Shown: piece after piece, positions 16,891-26,189 of the stretch
How the letters are laid out: each line of letters begins with the position of its first letter
Position numbering within the stretch: position 1 is the stretch's first letter
Assembly: GCA_947177015.1 (NCBI GenBank)
Contig: CAMWSV010000002.1
Coordinates: 1 to 36,232 of the forward strand
DNA from: an uncultured Porphyromonadaceae bacterium
Lineage (GTDB): Bacteria > Bacteroidota > Bacteroidia > Bacteroidales > Muribaculaceae
Reading direction: 5' to 3'
Length of the DNA: 36,232 nt
Program-made: the position numbers and the translations under genes
Notes under the pieces: generated by a model
The model's input: only the letters and a program-made list of their open reading frames with translations
Told to the model about the DNA's origin: nothing
Database searches by the model: none

Positions 16891-19308
16891 ATGATTGATA
16901 AAGCCACTGTACAACGCATCAAGGATACAGCCAACATTGTAGAGGTTGTAAGCGATTACGTGCATCTTCAAAAGCGCGGTGCCAATTATATGGGGCTGTG
17001 TCCCTTTCATAATGAGCGTACTCCATCGTTTTCCGTCAATCCGCGGCGAAATATCTGCAAGTGCTTCTCTTGCGGCAAAGGTGGCTCGCCGGTACATTTT
17101 ATCATGGAGAAGGAGAATATCTCCTATTACGATGCACTCAAGCAACTCGCCAGAAAATACGGCATCAAGGTCGAAGAGCGCGACCTCACCCCCGAGGAGC
17201 GCCGGGTAGCCACCGAGCGCGAAGGACTCCTCATCGCCGCCGAGACCGCCATGCACATCATGGAGTCCGACCTCTTGAATAATCAGGAGGGTAATGATAT
17301 CGGTCTCTCCTATCTCTACCAGCGCGGCGTCACGGATGAGGCTGTCAAGGCGTTTCATTTAGGCTATGCCCTCGACAAGGGCAATCACATCACCTCCGCC
17401 ATGCTCAGTAAGGGTTTCGATGCCGAGACTCTCAAGTCACTCGGGCTCTCAGGCGTGGGACAGAACGGTGATCTCTACGATAAATATCGTGGCCGTGTCA
17501 TCTTCCCCATCATGAACTCATCGGGTAAGACAGTAGGTTTCGGAGGGCGCGATCTCAAGGGGAGCAAAGCGAAATACATCAATTCACCCGAATCCGTACT
17601 CTACCATAAGAATAACGAACTCTACGGCATATACCAGGCTAAAAATGAGATAGTGCGTCAAGACAACTGTTTCCTCGTAGAGGGGTATCTCGACGTCATC
17701 TCTATGTGGCAGTCGGGATTGAAAAATGTAGTGGCTTCTTCCGGCACATCTCTCACCGATGGACAGATCGCAACCATCCACCGTTTCACCTCCAATATCA
17801 CCCTCCTCTATGATGGCGACGCGGCAGGCATCAAGGCTGCCTTGCGCGGCATCGACATGCTCCTCTCCCATAAGATGAAAGTCAGCGTTCTCCTCCTCCC
17901 CGATGGTCATGACCCCGATTCCTTCGCCAAGGCTAATACCCCTGAGCAACTAAAGGAGTACGTAGATAAAAATTCATGCGACATAGTACGCTTCAAGATC
18001 AACGTATTGATGAAGGAGATTGGCGATGATCCGCGAAAAAAAGCGGAAGTGGTCAATAGCGTTGTGGAGTCCATAGCCTGTATACCGGACTACGTTGACC
18101 GCATGATCTACGTCGGGGAGTGCTCGCGCCGGCTCGATGTGGATGAACAGGCGATAGCGGCAGCCGTGGAGCGGGCTCGCAATCAGAAACTCCGCCAGAT
18201 GCGACTCGATCGCGAACGCCGCGAACTATATCGCCGTTATCCCGATGATAAAGCCGCCGAGCCCGCGCCCGGTAATTTATCCGCGGCTACTTCCTCCTCT
18301 GATGCTCAAGGTCTTCAAAGTGGTGTGCAGCAATCCGCCCTCTCCGGAGATGCCTCTGCCGCTCCGGATAGTCAGTCGGGCTCTTCGGATACAGTGGCGG
18401 CTCGCGAAGCCGGGTTAATCGAATCTATCCGTAAGAATGAGGTTTTCCGGCGCAATCCTATGAAACCGCTTGAGAAGCGTCTCATCGAATTGATTGTGAA
18501 ATATGGCTATCTTGAGATGCCCCCTAACGATGATGCTCAGGATCAGTCCGTCCCACTCCCACCGGCAAATGTAGGTAATCCTCCCCCTGCCGATGAAGAT
18601 AACGCTGAGCCTTATTTCATTCTCGATTTCATCGCCGATGAGTTGGCAGCGGATAAGGTGGAGTTTTCCGTGCCGGAATATAAGTCGGTGTATGACCTGT
18701 TGCTCAATACTATCGAGGATTACATCATGGATCTTCGTGAGGAAAAAGCGAAAGTGGCTGCTTCTATTGATGAGAAGCGCCGCGAGGGACATATCGGAAT
18801 ATCCGCTTCGGGCGGCTCGCTAAGCGACATCGAACGTGCCGAAATCAAACTCGAAAACGATCTGGAGCAGGAGTATAATCAGGCCATCCGTGATTTCGCG
18901 CGTCTTTATCCGGGCAATCTTCTCGCCAGCCACGAAGATGATGCCGTCCGATCGGTAGCCAACGATGTTATTGTCGAAAAATACGTCCTCTCAAAAATTT
19001 ATTCAGCAGTCCCCGCCGATACGCGGTTTTGCGAACTGGAAGAGGTGGTGCGCGCCATTACTGAATGGAAGTCGGAAATTCTCAATGAGATGCTCCATAA
19101 TTTGATGGCAGAACTTCGAGATCTCTCCAAAAAACTTGATGAAAATATGAGTGAGGAGGAATGTCCCGTCTCCGACAATATCCCCAGCGAGGAGATAATG
19201 CCGCGTATGCGAATGATTCAGCAGAAAATATCCTCAATCATGCTCATGAGGTCGCAGATTGCCAAGGATATCGGCGAGCGAGTGCTTTGCCCGCGAAAGA
19301 TCAAGTAA
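16891..19308 (+). CDS. dnaG: DNA primase
   Basis: Zinc finger CPFHNERTPSFSVNPRRNICKCFSCGKGG; TOPRIM FLVEGYLDVISM...LLYDGDAAG; FGGRDL. Low-complexity Ser/Ala/Pro-rich linker before the C-terminal domain. Confidence 0.96.
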   Translation: MIDKATVQRIKDTANIVEVVSDYVHLQKRGANYMGLCPFHNERTPSFSVNPRRNICKCFSCGKGGSPVHFIMEKENISYYDALKQLARKYGIKVEERDLTPEERRVATEREGLLIAAETAMHIMESDLLNNQEGNDIGLSYLYQRGVTDEAVKAFHLGYALDKGNHITSAMLSKGFDAETLKSLGLSGVGQNGDLYDKYRGRVIFPIMNSSGKTVGFGGRDLKGSKAKYINSPESVLYHKNNELYGIYQAKNEIVRQDNCFLVEGYLDVISMWQSGLKNVVASSGTSLTDGQIATIHRFTSNITLLYDGDAAGIKAALRGIDMLLSHKMKVSVLLLPDGHDPDSFAKANTPEQLKEYVDKNSCDIVRFKINVLMKEIGDDPRKKAEVVNSVVESIACIPDYVDRMIYVGECSRRLDVDEQAIAAAVERARNQKLRQMRLDRERRELYRRYPDDKAAEPAPGNLSAATSSSDAQGLQSGVQQSALSGDASAAPDSQSGSSDTVAAREAGLIESIRKNEVFRRNPMKPLEKRLIELIVKYGYLEMPPNDDAQDQSVPLPPANVGNPPPADEDNAEPYFILDFIADELAADKVEFSVPEYKSVYDLLLNTIEDYIMDLREEKAKVAASIDEKRREGHIGISASGGSLSDIERAEIKLENDLEQEYNQAIRDFARLYPGNLLASHEDDAVRSVANDVIVEKYVLSKIYSAVPADTRFCELEEVVRAITEWKSEILNEMLHNLMAELRDLSKKLDENMSEEECPVSDNIPSEEIMPRMRMIQQKISSIMLMRSQIAKDIGERVLCPRKIK

Positions 19309-19378
19309 TATGAAGTGGATTCCGGCAATAATTCAAGGATTTCACTCTTAAAAGATAAATAAGAATAAGATATAAATT

Positions 19379-20353
19379 ATGAACCGGATTAATAATTCGC
19401 CTGAACCTGTCGGGAGTCAGGAGAGTAACTTGAGCGTTCGCAGTCTCCGGAAGAATTTCGGCGAGAAACTCGCTCTCGATGATGTTAGTTTCGATGTGGC
19501 ACGCGGCTCGATTCTCGGACTGTTAGGTCCTAACGGTGCCGGAAAAACCACCCTTCTGCGAATCATAAACGGCATTATGGTGAGCGATGCCGGCGAAGCG
19601 CTCATCAACGGTCAACCGGCCGACCTCATCACCGGCAGAAAAATCGGTTATATGCCCGAGGAACGCGGACTCTACGATAAAATGCGCGTTGAGGACCAGA
19701 TACTTTATTTCGGCAGACTCAAAGGGGGTGATCCCAAACGCCTTCGCGAGGTGATGAATGACTACCTCTCACTCTTCAATATCTACGATGACCGTCGCCG
19801 CAGAATCAAGGAGTTGTCGAAAGGTAATCAGCAGAAGGTGCAGATTATCGCCACTCTCGTCCACGAACCCGATCTCGTTATTCTCGACGAACCCTTCAGC
19901 GGCTTCGATCCCATCAATGGTAATCTGCTTCAACAGTTGATCGAACGCCTTCACTCGCGCGGTGTCACCATCATGCTCTCTTCCCACAATATGCCTGCCA
20001 TCGAGGAGATGTGCAGCGACATCGCACTCATCAATAAAGGCAAACTCCTCGTGAAGGATTCCATTGAGAATATAAAGGAAAGCAATAAGGATGATTCCCT
20101 CCTCCTTACCACAACCTCTCCGCTCGCCTTGGATGCCCTCGCCGGCAGCGACGTTATCTCTGAGATAACCCCCATAAAGACTCTGCATTGGCGCAAGGGA
20201 TATTCTTACTCTCTTAAGAAGATACCCGACAAATCAAATATGGATATCCTCGACGCAGTAGCCATCCAGTCTGATATTGTGCATTTTGAAGAGGCTCTCC
20301 CCTCGCTCACGGATATATTTATAAAGTATACCTCCGGTGAGCAAACGTCGTGA
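19379..20353 (+). CDS. ABC transporter ATP-binding protein (NatA-like)
   Basis: GLLGPNGAGKTTLL, LSKGNQQKVQ, LVILDEPFSGFDP, C-terminal DUF4162-like region. Confidence 0.9.
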   Translation: MNRINNSPEPVGSQESNLSVRSLRKNFGEKLALDDVSFDVARGSILGLLGPNGAGKTTLLRIINGIMVSDAGEALINGQPADLITGRKIGYMPEERGLYDKMRVEDQILYFGRLKGGDPKRLREVMNDYLSLFNIYDDRRRRIKELSKGNQQKVQIIATLVHEPDLVILDEPFSGFDPINGNLLQQLIERLHSRGVTIMLSSHNMPAIEEMCSDIALINKGKLLVKDSIENIKESNKDDSLLLTTTSPLALDALAGSDVISEITPIKTLHWRKGYSYSLKKIPDKSNMDILDAVAIQSDIVHFEEALPSLTDIFIKYTSGEQTS

Positions 20354-20449
20354 GCATTATCTCTCCCTCACACTTAGAATATCCGCATTTTTTGATTTCA
20401 GAGTATTCCCAACTGAACATATTATAAATTTTTAAATATTGATTATAAA

Positions 20450-21352
20450 GTGTCACAATTATCACTGATTATTCGCAACGAATATAAGACCGATATATCT
20501 GCCAAATCCTTCTGGATCTCGACATTTATCGTCCCCATACTGATGGTGGTCTTCGGCGTTGTCGCCGGTTATCTACTGAGTGAGTCCGACTCGGCTATGA
20601 AGTTGCAGAATTCCATCATGGAACCCGACCCCGACAGCATGACTCCCCTTAAGGCCATCGGATTGATGATGGGTATGTTTCTCACAATATTCATCATGAT
20701 GTACGGCTCGATGATTTTCCAGAAGGTCAAGACTGAGAAGACCAACCGAATCGTCGAGATACTCGCCACCTGTGTGCCGGGTCGCACCATGATGCTTGCC
20801 AAAATCATATCCGTAGGACTCGTGGGTCTCACCCAACTTTTCCTCTGGGGCGTCATTATCATCGCCCTGGTTGCGGGAATAGTGGTCATCTTCTCCGTGA
20901 CAATCCCCTGGAATGAAATTCTCACATACGATTACGTCATGGCTTTCGTATGGAGTATCCTCTATTTCGTGGGAGGTTATATCTTCTTCGGATCATTATT
21001 TGCCGCTGTGGGAGCCATGACGGATAAGAACAACGAGAATCAGGAATACATGGCTGTACTCACCTTCATTCTCCTCTTCTCTTTCTATATCGGCGAATAC
21101 GCCGTAGACCACGGTAGCGGCATCACAATCCGTGTACTCAGTTACATCCCGTTCACCTCCCCCACCATCGGTGCCGTCAATGCCATCACTCAGACTGCTC
21201 CGCTCTGGGAGTCTGTCATCAGCATCCTTATCCTTTACTTCTGCGCTTGGGGCGCAATGGCAATCGCCGGCAAGATCTACACCTCGTCAATCCTCCTCAA
21301 AGGTAAGAAGTTCACCCCTCGCGACATCGTCACATTCTTCAAGGCTAAATAA
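20450..21352 (+). CDS. ABC-2 type transporter permease (NatB-like), GTG start
   Basis: N-terminal IIRNEYKTDISAKSFWISTFIVPILMVV, MMYGSMIFQKVKTEKTNRIVEILATCVPGRTMMLAKIISVG, six TM segments. Follows the ATPase gene. Confidence 0.85.
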   Translation: MSQLSLIIRNEYKTDISAKSFWISTFIVPILMVVFGVVAGYLLSESDSAMKLQNSIMEPDPDSMTPLKAIGLMMGMFLTIFIMMYGSMIFQKVKTEKTNRIVEILATCVPGRTMMLAKIISVGLVGLTQLFLWGVIIIALVAGIVVIFSVTIPWNEILTYDYVMAFVWSILYFVGGYIFFGSLFAAVGAMTDKNNENQEYMAVLTFILLFSFYIGEYAVDHGSGITIRVLSYIPFTSPTIGAVNAITQTAPLWESVISILILYFCAWGAMAIAGKIYTSSILLKGKKFTPRDIVTFFKAK

Positions 21353-21360
21353 TCAAGAAG

Positions 21361-21440
21361 TCTGATAAGAAAAAAAAGTCTGATAAGAAAAAAGTTTGAT
21401 AAGAAAAAAGTTTGATAAGAAAAAAGTTTGATAAGAAAAC
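21361..21440. repeat. 16-bp tandem repeat, about 5 copies
   Basis: TCTGATAAGAAAAAAAAG, TCTGATAAGAAAAAAG, then TTTGATAAGAAAAAAG twice, then TTTGATAAGAAAAC. Starts 8 nt after the permease stop. Confidence 0.95.
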
Positions 21441-21454
21441 CGGTATAAACTGCA

Positions 21455-21500
21455 GCGAGGGCTTCGTTGATTATCACGAAGCCCCCGCTTATTTATATTT
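21455..21500 (+). terminator. Hairpin terminator downstream of the permease gene
   Basis: GCGAGGGCTTCGT / ACGAAGCCCCCGC with an 8-nt loop and one mismatch, followed by TTATTTATATTTT. Confidence 0.75.
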
Positions 21501-21531
21501 TATACATGTCTATGTCGAGATCTAAATCAGC

Positions 21532-21648
21532 ATCAATCTTATTACTGACGTGCCTGAATCATACACGGAACTCTTGAATCTTCGTCCTGAAATGCTTTAA
21601 TTACATTACCGAGATTATCAATCTTATTACTGACGCGCCTGAATTATA
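21532..21648. repeat. Pair of 32-bp direct repeats, 85 bp apart
   Basis: ATCAATCTTATTACTGACGTGCCTGAATCATA (21532-21563) and ATCAATCTTATTACTGACGCGCCTGAATTATA (21617-21648), 2 mismatches. Confidence 0.9.
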
Positions 21649-21667
21649 TGCTGATCTATTGCACGAT

Positions 21668-22582
21668 TCATTTCATCATGGCTTCAACCTGCTCTGTAAA
21701 TTCTTCATTTGAAAGATTATAAGGGAGCCAGTGTAATTCAAAGCCACGGCGCTCCATACCTCTGAACCACGTCATCTGACGCTTAGCAAATTGATGAATG
21801 GCAATCTCCAGATCATGTTTCATATCTTCGTAACTGATCTCTCCTATAGCATGGAGTGTCAGAAACTTATATTCCAAACCGTAATAAATCAATGATTCCG
21901 CCGGTACACCCTCATCGAGCAGTCTGCGCACCTCCTCCACCATTCCGGCATCCAGACGTGCCTGAAGGCGCTGCGATATTCGTTCCCGGCGATCATCACG
22001 CGGTATATCCACACCAATAATCAAGGAATTCAATCGTCGGTCAGCAACCGATTTAGTCAGAGCCGCCTCCTCCGGATGAGTACGATAATATTCGTGAATC
22101 TCTATCGCGCGAATCGCCCGCTGGCAGGTATCAACATCAGTAGTGTTATGTAGTATCTTATATGTCGACAATATCGCCGTCAGTTCGTCGAGCGTTTTGT
22201 CTGCGAGCCGATTCCTCAATTCCGGGTTCTCACCCACCTCGGGCAAGACAATCCCTGACAACACTGTTTCGAGATAGAGCCCAGTACCACCGCAGATCAC
22301 CGGCATCTTCCCACGCGAAAGTATATCGGCATATACCCGGTGAAAGTCTCTTACATATTTATGCAGATTATACTTCTCCCCTGCGTCGGCTATATCGATC
22401 AGATGATACGCCACTCCGTCATACTCATCAAGGTCTTTTCCCGTTCCGAGATCCATACCTCTGTAGACCTGACGTGAATCAGCACTGATGATCTCGCCGT
22501 CAAACGCCTTGGCAATAGCCACAGCCTTCCCGGTCTTCCCCGAGGCCGTGGGACCCGTCACCGTGATACTTTCGTAACGCAT
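21668..22582 (-). CDS. miaA: tRNA dimethylallyltransferase
   Basis: TVTGPTASGKTGKAVAIA, GEIISADSRQVYRGMDLGTGK, PVICGGTGLYLE, AKRQMTWFRGMER. Confidence 0.96.
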   Translation of the reverse strand: MRYESITVTGPTASGKTGKAVAIAKAFDGEIISADSRQVYRGMDLGTGKDLDEYDGVAYHLIDIADAGEKYNLHKYVRDFHRVYADILSRGKMPVICGGTGLYLETVLSGIVLPEVGENPELRNRLADKTLDELTAILSTYKILHNTTDVDTCQRAIRAIEIHEYYRTHPEEAALTKSVADRRLNSLIIGVDIPRDDRRERISQRLQARLDAGMVEEVRRLLDEGVPAESLIYYGLEYKFLTLHAIGEISYEDMKHDLEIAIHQFAKRQMTWFRGMERRGFELHWLPYNLSNEEFTEQVEAMMK

Positions 22583-22603
22583 ATTCTCAATAATAATAAG
22601 CGC

Positions 22604-23938
22604 TTATCTTGTCTTCGGTTTCCCCTTGAAAAACTTCTTTATGCTATAGAACGGAGTATCGGAATTAAACATGGAGATTCTTACCCACTTATCGTCCTGG
22701 AAGTCAAGTTGAGAATTCTTAACGTCATGGAGGTTAAACGACGGATTATAGGATTTAATCTTATTCTTCCGCTTGCCGTCTTCATTAAAGATCTTCTCCG
22801 TAAGGATAATCGTGGCAAGGCGCGAAAGGTCCATCACGGTCATCGAATTGAATCTGCCGGGCGTACGCGTATAGATTCGCTTAACATCCTCAAAGTCCAT
22901 CCATTCTCCCGGCACCGGCATTTCGGGATAATCCTCCGGTTTGCCGGGCAGAAAATAGAAGTATCTCAATACGGAATGATTCTTCAGATCCGTACTCTTT
23001 CTGCCATAGAAGAATTTCAGTTCGCCATCCAGATCGCCCGTCATCTTACGGATTATATTTCTCACCTCCGGCAAGGGGATACCGTTGACGGCTCTCTTAG
23101 TAATCAAGGGGGTATTGATCACCTCGCGATACTGAGTCTGGGAATCTATGGAATGAGGATCGAAAAAAATCTTATTGTCGCAGATCAAGTAGAATCTCAG
23201 ATAAGTCTTCGCAGTCATATCCTGAAGTTCCTCCTGCGAGATTATCTCATCGCTATCCTTAAGGTCGAGATAGAGGTTATAATATCTGAAGATGAAATAC
23301 ACCTCATCTATCACGATGGCAATCACGGTGAGCCACGTAAACACGTACCAGTCGCGGGCATTTACGTTCAAATCCATGAATACGAAGTAGTAATAACCCC
23401 ATACCAGCAAGGAAAGCACACCGAACATGGTGGCGAGGTTCCGCAATTGATAATATGACTCATAGCGGAATATCTGACCCGTTCTACCTCTCTCATAGAA
23501 GTCGCCTGCCTTAAGTTTACATTCTCGGCAGCAACTGAGATGATTTCTGCGCAGATAGAGCACAGTAAATGTCACGAATGCCACCGGATTCATAAGCAGC
23601 GACGGCACAAACGGATCTTCGAGAAAGGTAAGTTCTTTTGGAAGCGTAATCACGTTGGTCAGCGCAAGCACATTCAGCGCCACCGTAACCACCGTGAAGT
23701 TAATCGTGCTGTAAAGCAGACTGTATAGCACAAGCGTGCAACTCCCGTCTTCGCTCATGCGTGAATTATATGTCACACCATACAGAAACAGAGCCGCAAG
23801 AACCGATACCACCGGCGCGGCATAGAAGGGCAACATTCTGCAGAATGCCAATGTCGCTATCCACACCAGAAGACCTATTGAAAGATTCTTCCAGAATGAA
23901 TAAAATTGCAAACTATTTACTTTACGTAAATCTTCCAT
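22604..23938 (-). CDS. Uncharacterised multi-TM membrane protein with a C-terminal soluble domain
   Basis: 444-aa ORF with about six hydrophobic segments in the N-terminal half, a CCREC motif, then about 220 soluble residues. No family recognised. Confidence 0.75.
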   Translation of the reverse strand: MEDLRKVNSLQFYSFWKNLSIGLLVWIATLAFCRMLPFYAAPVVSVLAALFLYGVTYNSRMSEDGSCTLVLYSLLYSTINFTVVTVALNVLALTNVITLPKELTFLEDPFVPSLLMNPVAFVTFTVLYLRRNHLSCCRECKLKAGDFYERGRTGQIFRYESYYQLRNLATMFGVLSLLVWGYYYFVFMDLNVNARDWYVFTWLTVIAIVIDEVYFIFRYYNLYLDLKDSDEIISQEELQDMTAKTYLRFYLICDNKIFFDPHSIDSQTQYREVINTPLITKRAVNGIPLPEVRNIIRKMTGDLDGELKFFYGRKSTDLKNHSVLRYFYFLPGKPEDYPEMPVPGEWMDFEDVKRIYTRTPGRFNSMTVMDLSRLATIILTEKIFNEDGKRKNKIKSYNPSFNLHDVKNSQLDFQDDKWVRISMFNSDTPFYSIKKFFKGKPKTR

Positions 23939-24141
23939 TCCAACTATTTTTTCTGTTTCTCCGACATTCCGGAGTCAAGTATATACGCACATTTTTTCCG
24001 AGTGTTTCCCGGATTCTTTGCAAAGGTATACAATATTTTCCGTATAATAAAACTTTTTATTCGTTTTTTAGTACTTCCAAATGTTAAAAACGCAGTTTAT
24101 CTTTGTCATTCCCGTCCGGCACCACTCATAATATTAAATTT

Positions 24142-24224
24142 AGAGCGTATTGCCCCCTTTATCCCGGAGTTGACCAAACATTTTTGTAAGTCCTCTACTC
24201 CGCTTTAAGAGTTCAATACGCTCT
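24142..24224. repeat. Nested inverted repeat in the long spacer downstream of the Omp28-like gene
   Basis: AGAGCGTATTG (24142-24152) / CAATACGCTCT (24214-24224) enclosing CGGAGT (24165-24170) / ACTCCG (24197-24202). Confidence 0.75.
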
Positions 24225-24290
24225 GCAATTTTTAGAGTTAAGTATGCGCTTCCGTTTAGGAGTCCATACGCGCTCTTCGATGATTTATAC

Positions 24291-26138
24291 TTAGAGATTA
24301 CAGCGTTTTTCGCTTGCGATGCTCCCGTCGGCGTAGGTCTTGACCTGAATATAGGGGATTCCGTGCGGCTCTACTGTAAGTTGTTTGCCGGCAAGGTCGT
24401 AATTCACGATCTTTACCACTTCGGTCTCACCCTTTACCGATTCCACTCCGTTGATGTCGCTCTCTGTTGTGCAATATCTCGACAGCGGTGAAGACGCCGA
24501 ATTCAACATCGTTCCGGCGAAGGTGTCCATCAGCACTGCTATAACTCTTATATTCTCTTTATTACCGGTGAGTTGCACACCTTTAGCGCTTTTGCCGTCG
24601 GCAAGATTGAAGTTTCCGCTGATTTTATATGTCTCAAACACTTCCGGCATCTGAGGTATCGATCCCACCAATTGAGACGCTTTGTAGTTGAGAGCGGCTA
24701 CCGAATTATAGTCAAGTCCGAACACGTAAGCGGAACCCTTCGTGAAGATATCCCAGTATTTTCCGGTGCGTGATGTGTCGCCGATAAAGTAGTTGGTCTG
24801 CGCCCATGTGGGATCCGAAAGTTTGTCGCATACCAATATCAGTTCTGTTTCAAATCTTCCCTCTTCGGGTTCTTCCATAAAGGTCACGTCGGCAGTGGCT
24901 TTTATGGCTGATTTGCTTTCATCGGTCCAGGTGATATTCACACGCAGATCCACATCCGTGGGATTATTCACGAAGTCAGGGAGCATATTGGGGATGTCTG
25001 CGAATGATCCGAGTGAATACCGGTTTACACCCACTGCCGGCACCGATTTGGGATTTGCCGGAAGCGTGGCGTATGAGGTCAGTATATCATTGATATGATA
25101 TGTGATGTATACGAAGTCATCGCCGTAGGTGTCGATCGCTTCCTCAAGTGCCACCCATCCTGCCGGACAGTTGCCGCACCACAGTCCGGTATATTCCTCC
25201 ACCAATGGTCGATATTTGGGAATCACAGGGAGTACGCGATAGTCCATCTGCACCGTGGGGGATACCCCGTCATTGACAATCCCGTTCACTTCGAGCACCT
25301 TGATCTCAAGCCCTGCATCCCCCAATTCTTCGGGAGCGGTGAATTTCACCATCGCAGGACTCACTGTACCGTACTCTCCTTCTCCTGTGAATTTCAATTC
25401 TCCGGTGGAGTTTTTCCCGCCGGTAGTGATCTGATATTTGATACTCTTCAGCGGGTTCACTCCCCTATTCTTGCATCTGACTTCCATTTCCGTCTCATCG
25501 CCTGCTTTGGCTCTGAATCCGGAGGGGATTTCGATAGATACTGCCGATTGAGGAATATCCATATCCAGAGTCACGGTCATCGCACTCATATAGTCCATAC
25601 GGGAGTAAGTCTTGTCCCATCGACTGTTCTGCGCGGTGCGGTAATAGAGGCTCCCTTCGGAATTGCCGTTCACCACTGCGATTGGGAAGGTTCGCACGCC
25701 GCTCGCAATCTCGTCTACGGTGATCGTATACCCGATATAGAGACCATCGGCAGGAATCATGATACCCTTGTCGAAGACACATTCCACTTTATCTCCAGTG
25801 ATCGACACATTTTTATACCCCACGCAGTTGGCGGCTGAGATCTCACCGTCGGGCAGTGTGGCGCTTACCCACACGGCTCCTTGGGGATTTACCTTGCAAC
25901 CCTCCACCACCGGCAGCGGAACCCGCATCGAATTCAGTTCGCCGCCGGCAAGCATCGGATCATTCAGGCAGATACAGATGTCGTAAGTATCGCATCGTGC
26001 GAAGCCGTAGCCGAAAGGTTGCTGATTATTCACGTTGTAGGTAAATTCCAACTCACGTCTTTGCATATTGTCTTCTGCAAAAGATGTGGCGGCTAATCCC
26101 GGAATCAACCACGATAAGAGTAATATTTTATATTTCAT
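24291..26138 (-). CDS. Omp28-like secreted protein with thioredoxin-like WCGNC motif and T9SS-type-like C-terminal tail
   Basis: Signal peptide MKYKILLLSWLIPGLAATSFAE; VEEYTGLWCGNCPAGWVALEEA; C-terminus VVKIVNYDLAGKQLTVEPHGIPYIQVKTYADGS. Confidence 0.75.
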   Translation of the reverse strand: MKYKILLLSWLIPGLAATSFAEDNMQRRELEFTYNVNNQQPFGYGFARCDTYDICICLNDPMLAGGELNSMRVPLPVVEGCKVNPQGAVWVSATLPDGEISAANCVGYKNVSITGDKVECVFDKGIMIPADGLYIGYTITVDEIASGVRTFPIAVVNGNSEGSLYYRTAQNSRWDKTYSRMDYMSAMTVTLDMDIPQSAVSIEIPSGFRAKAGDETEMEVRCKNRGVNPLKSIKYQITTGGKNSTGELKFTGEGEYGTVSPAMVKFTAPEELGDAGLEIKVLEVNGIVNDGVSPTVQMDYRVLPVIPKYRPLVEEYTGLWCGNCPAGWVALEEAIDTYGDDFVYITYHINDILTSYATLPANPKSVPAVGVNRYSLGSFADIPNMLPDFVNNPTDVDLRVNITWTDESKSAIKATADVTFMEEPEEGRFETELILVCDKLSDPTWAQTNYFIGDTSRTGKYWDIFTKGSAYVFGLDYNSVAALNYKASQLVGSIPQMPEVFETYKISGNFNLADGKSAKGVQLTGNKENIRVIAVLMDTFAGTMLNSASSPLSRYCTTESDINGVESVKGETEVVKIVNYDLAGKQLTVEPHGIPYIQVKTYADGSIASEKRCNL

Positions 26139-26156
26139 TTTGCCAATTTATTCCGT

Positions 26157-26184
26157 TAAGTAAGTCTCTAAAGTATCTTACTTA
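26157..26184. repeat. Inverted repeat in the DPP IV - Omp28-like spacer
   Basis: TAAGTAAG (26157-26164) / CTTACTTA (26177-26184), perfect 8-bp arms, 12-nt loop. Confidence 0.6.
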
Positions 26185-26189
26185 TGTAT

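Noticed and set aside
18250-18411. Ser/Ala/Pro-rich stretch in DnaG as an inserted element
   Set aside because: In frame and located between the catalytic and C-terminal domains; consistent with a variable linker.
25095-25838. 247-aa plus-strand ORF antisense to the Omp28-like gene
   Set aside because: Codon-structure shadow of a confident gene; His/Arg/Ile-rich unnatural composition.
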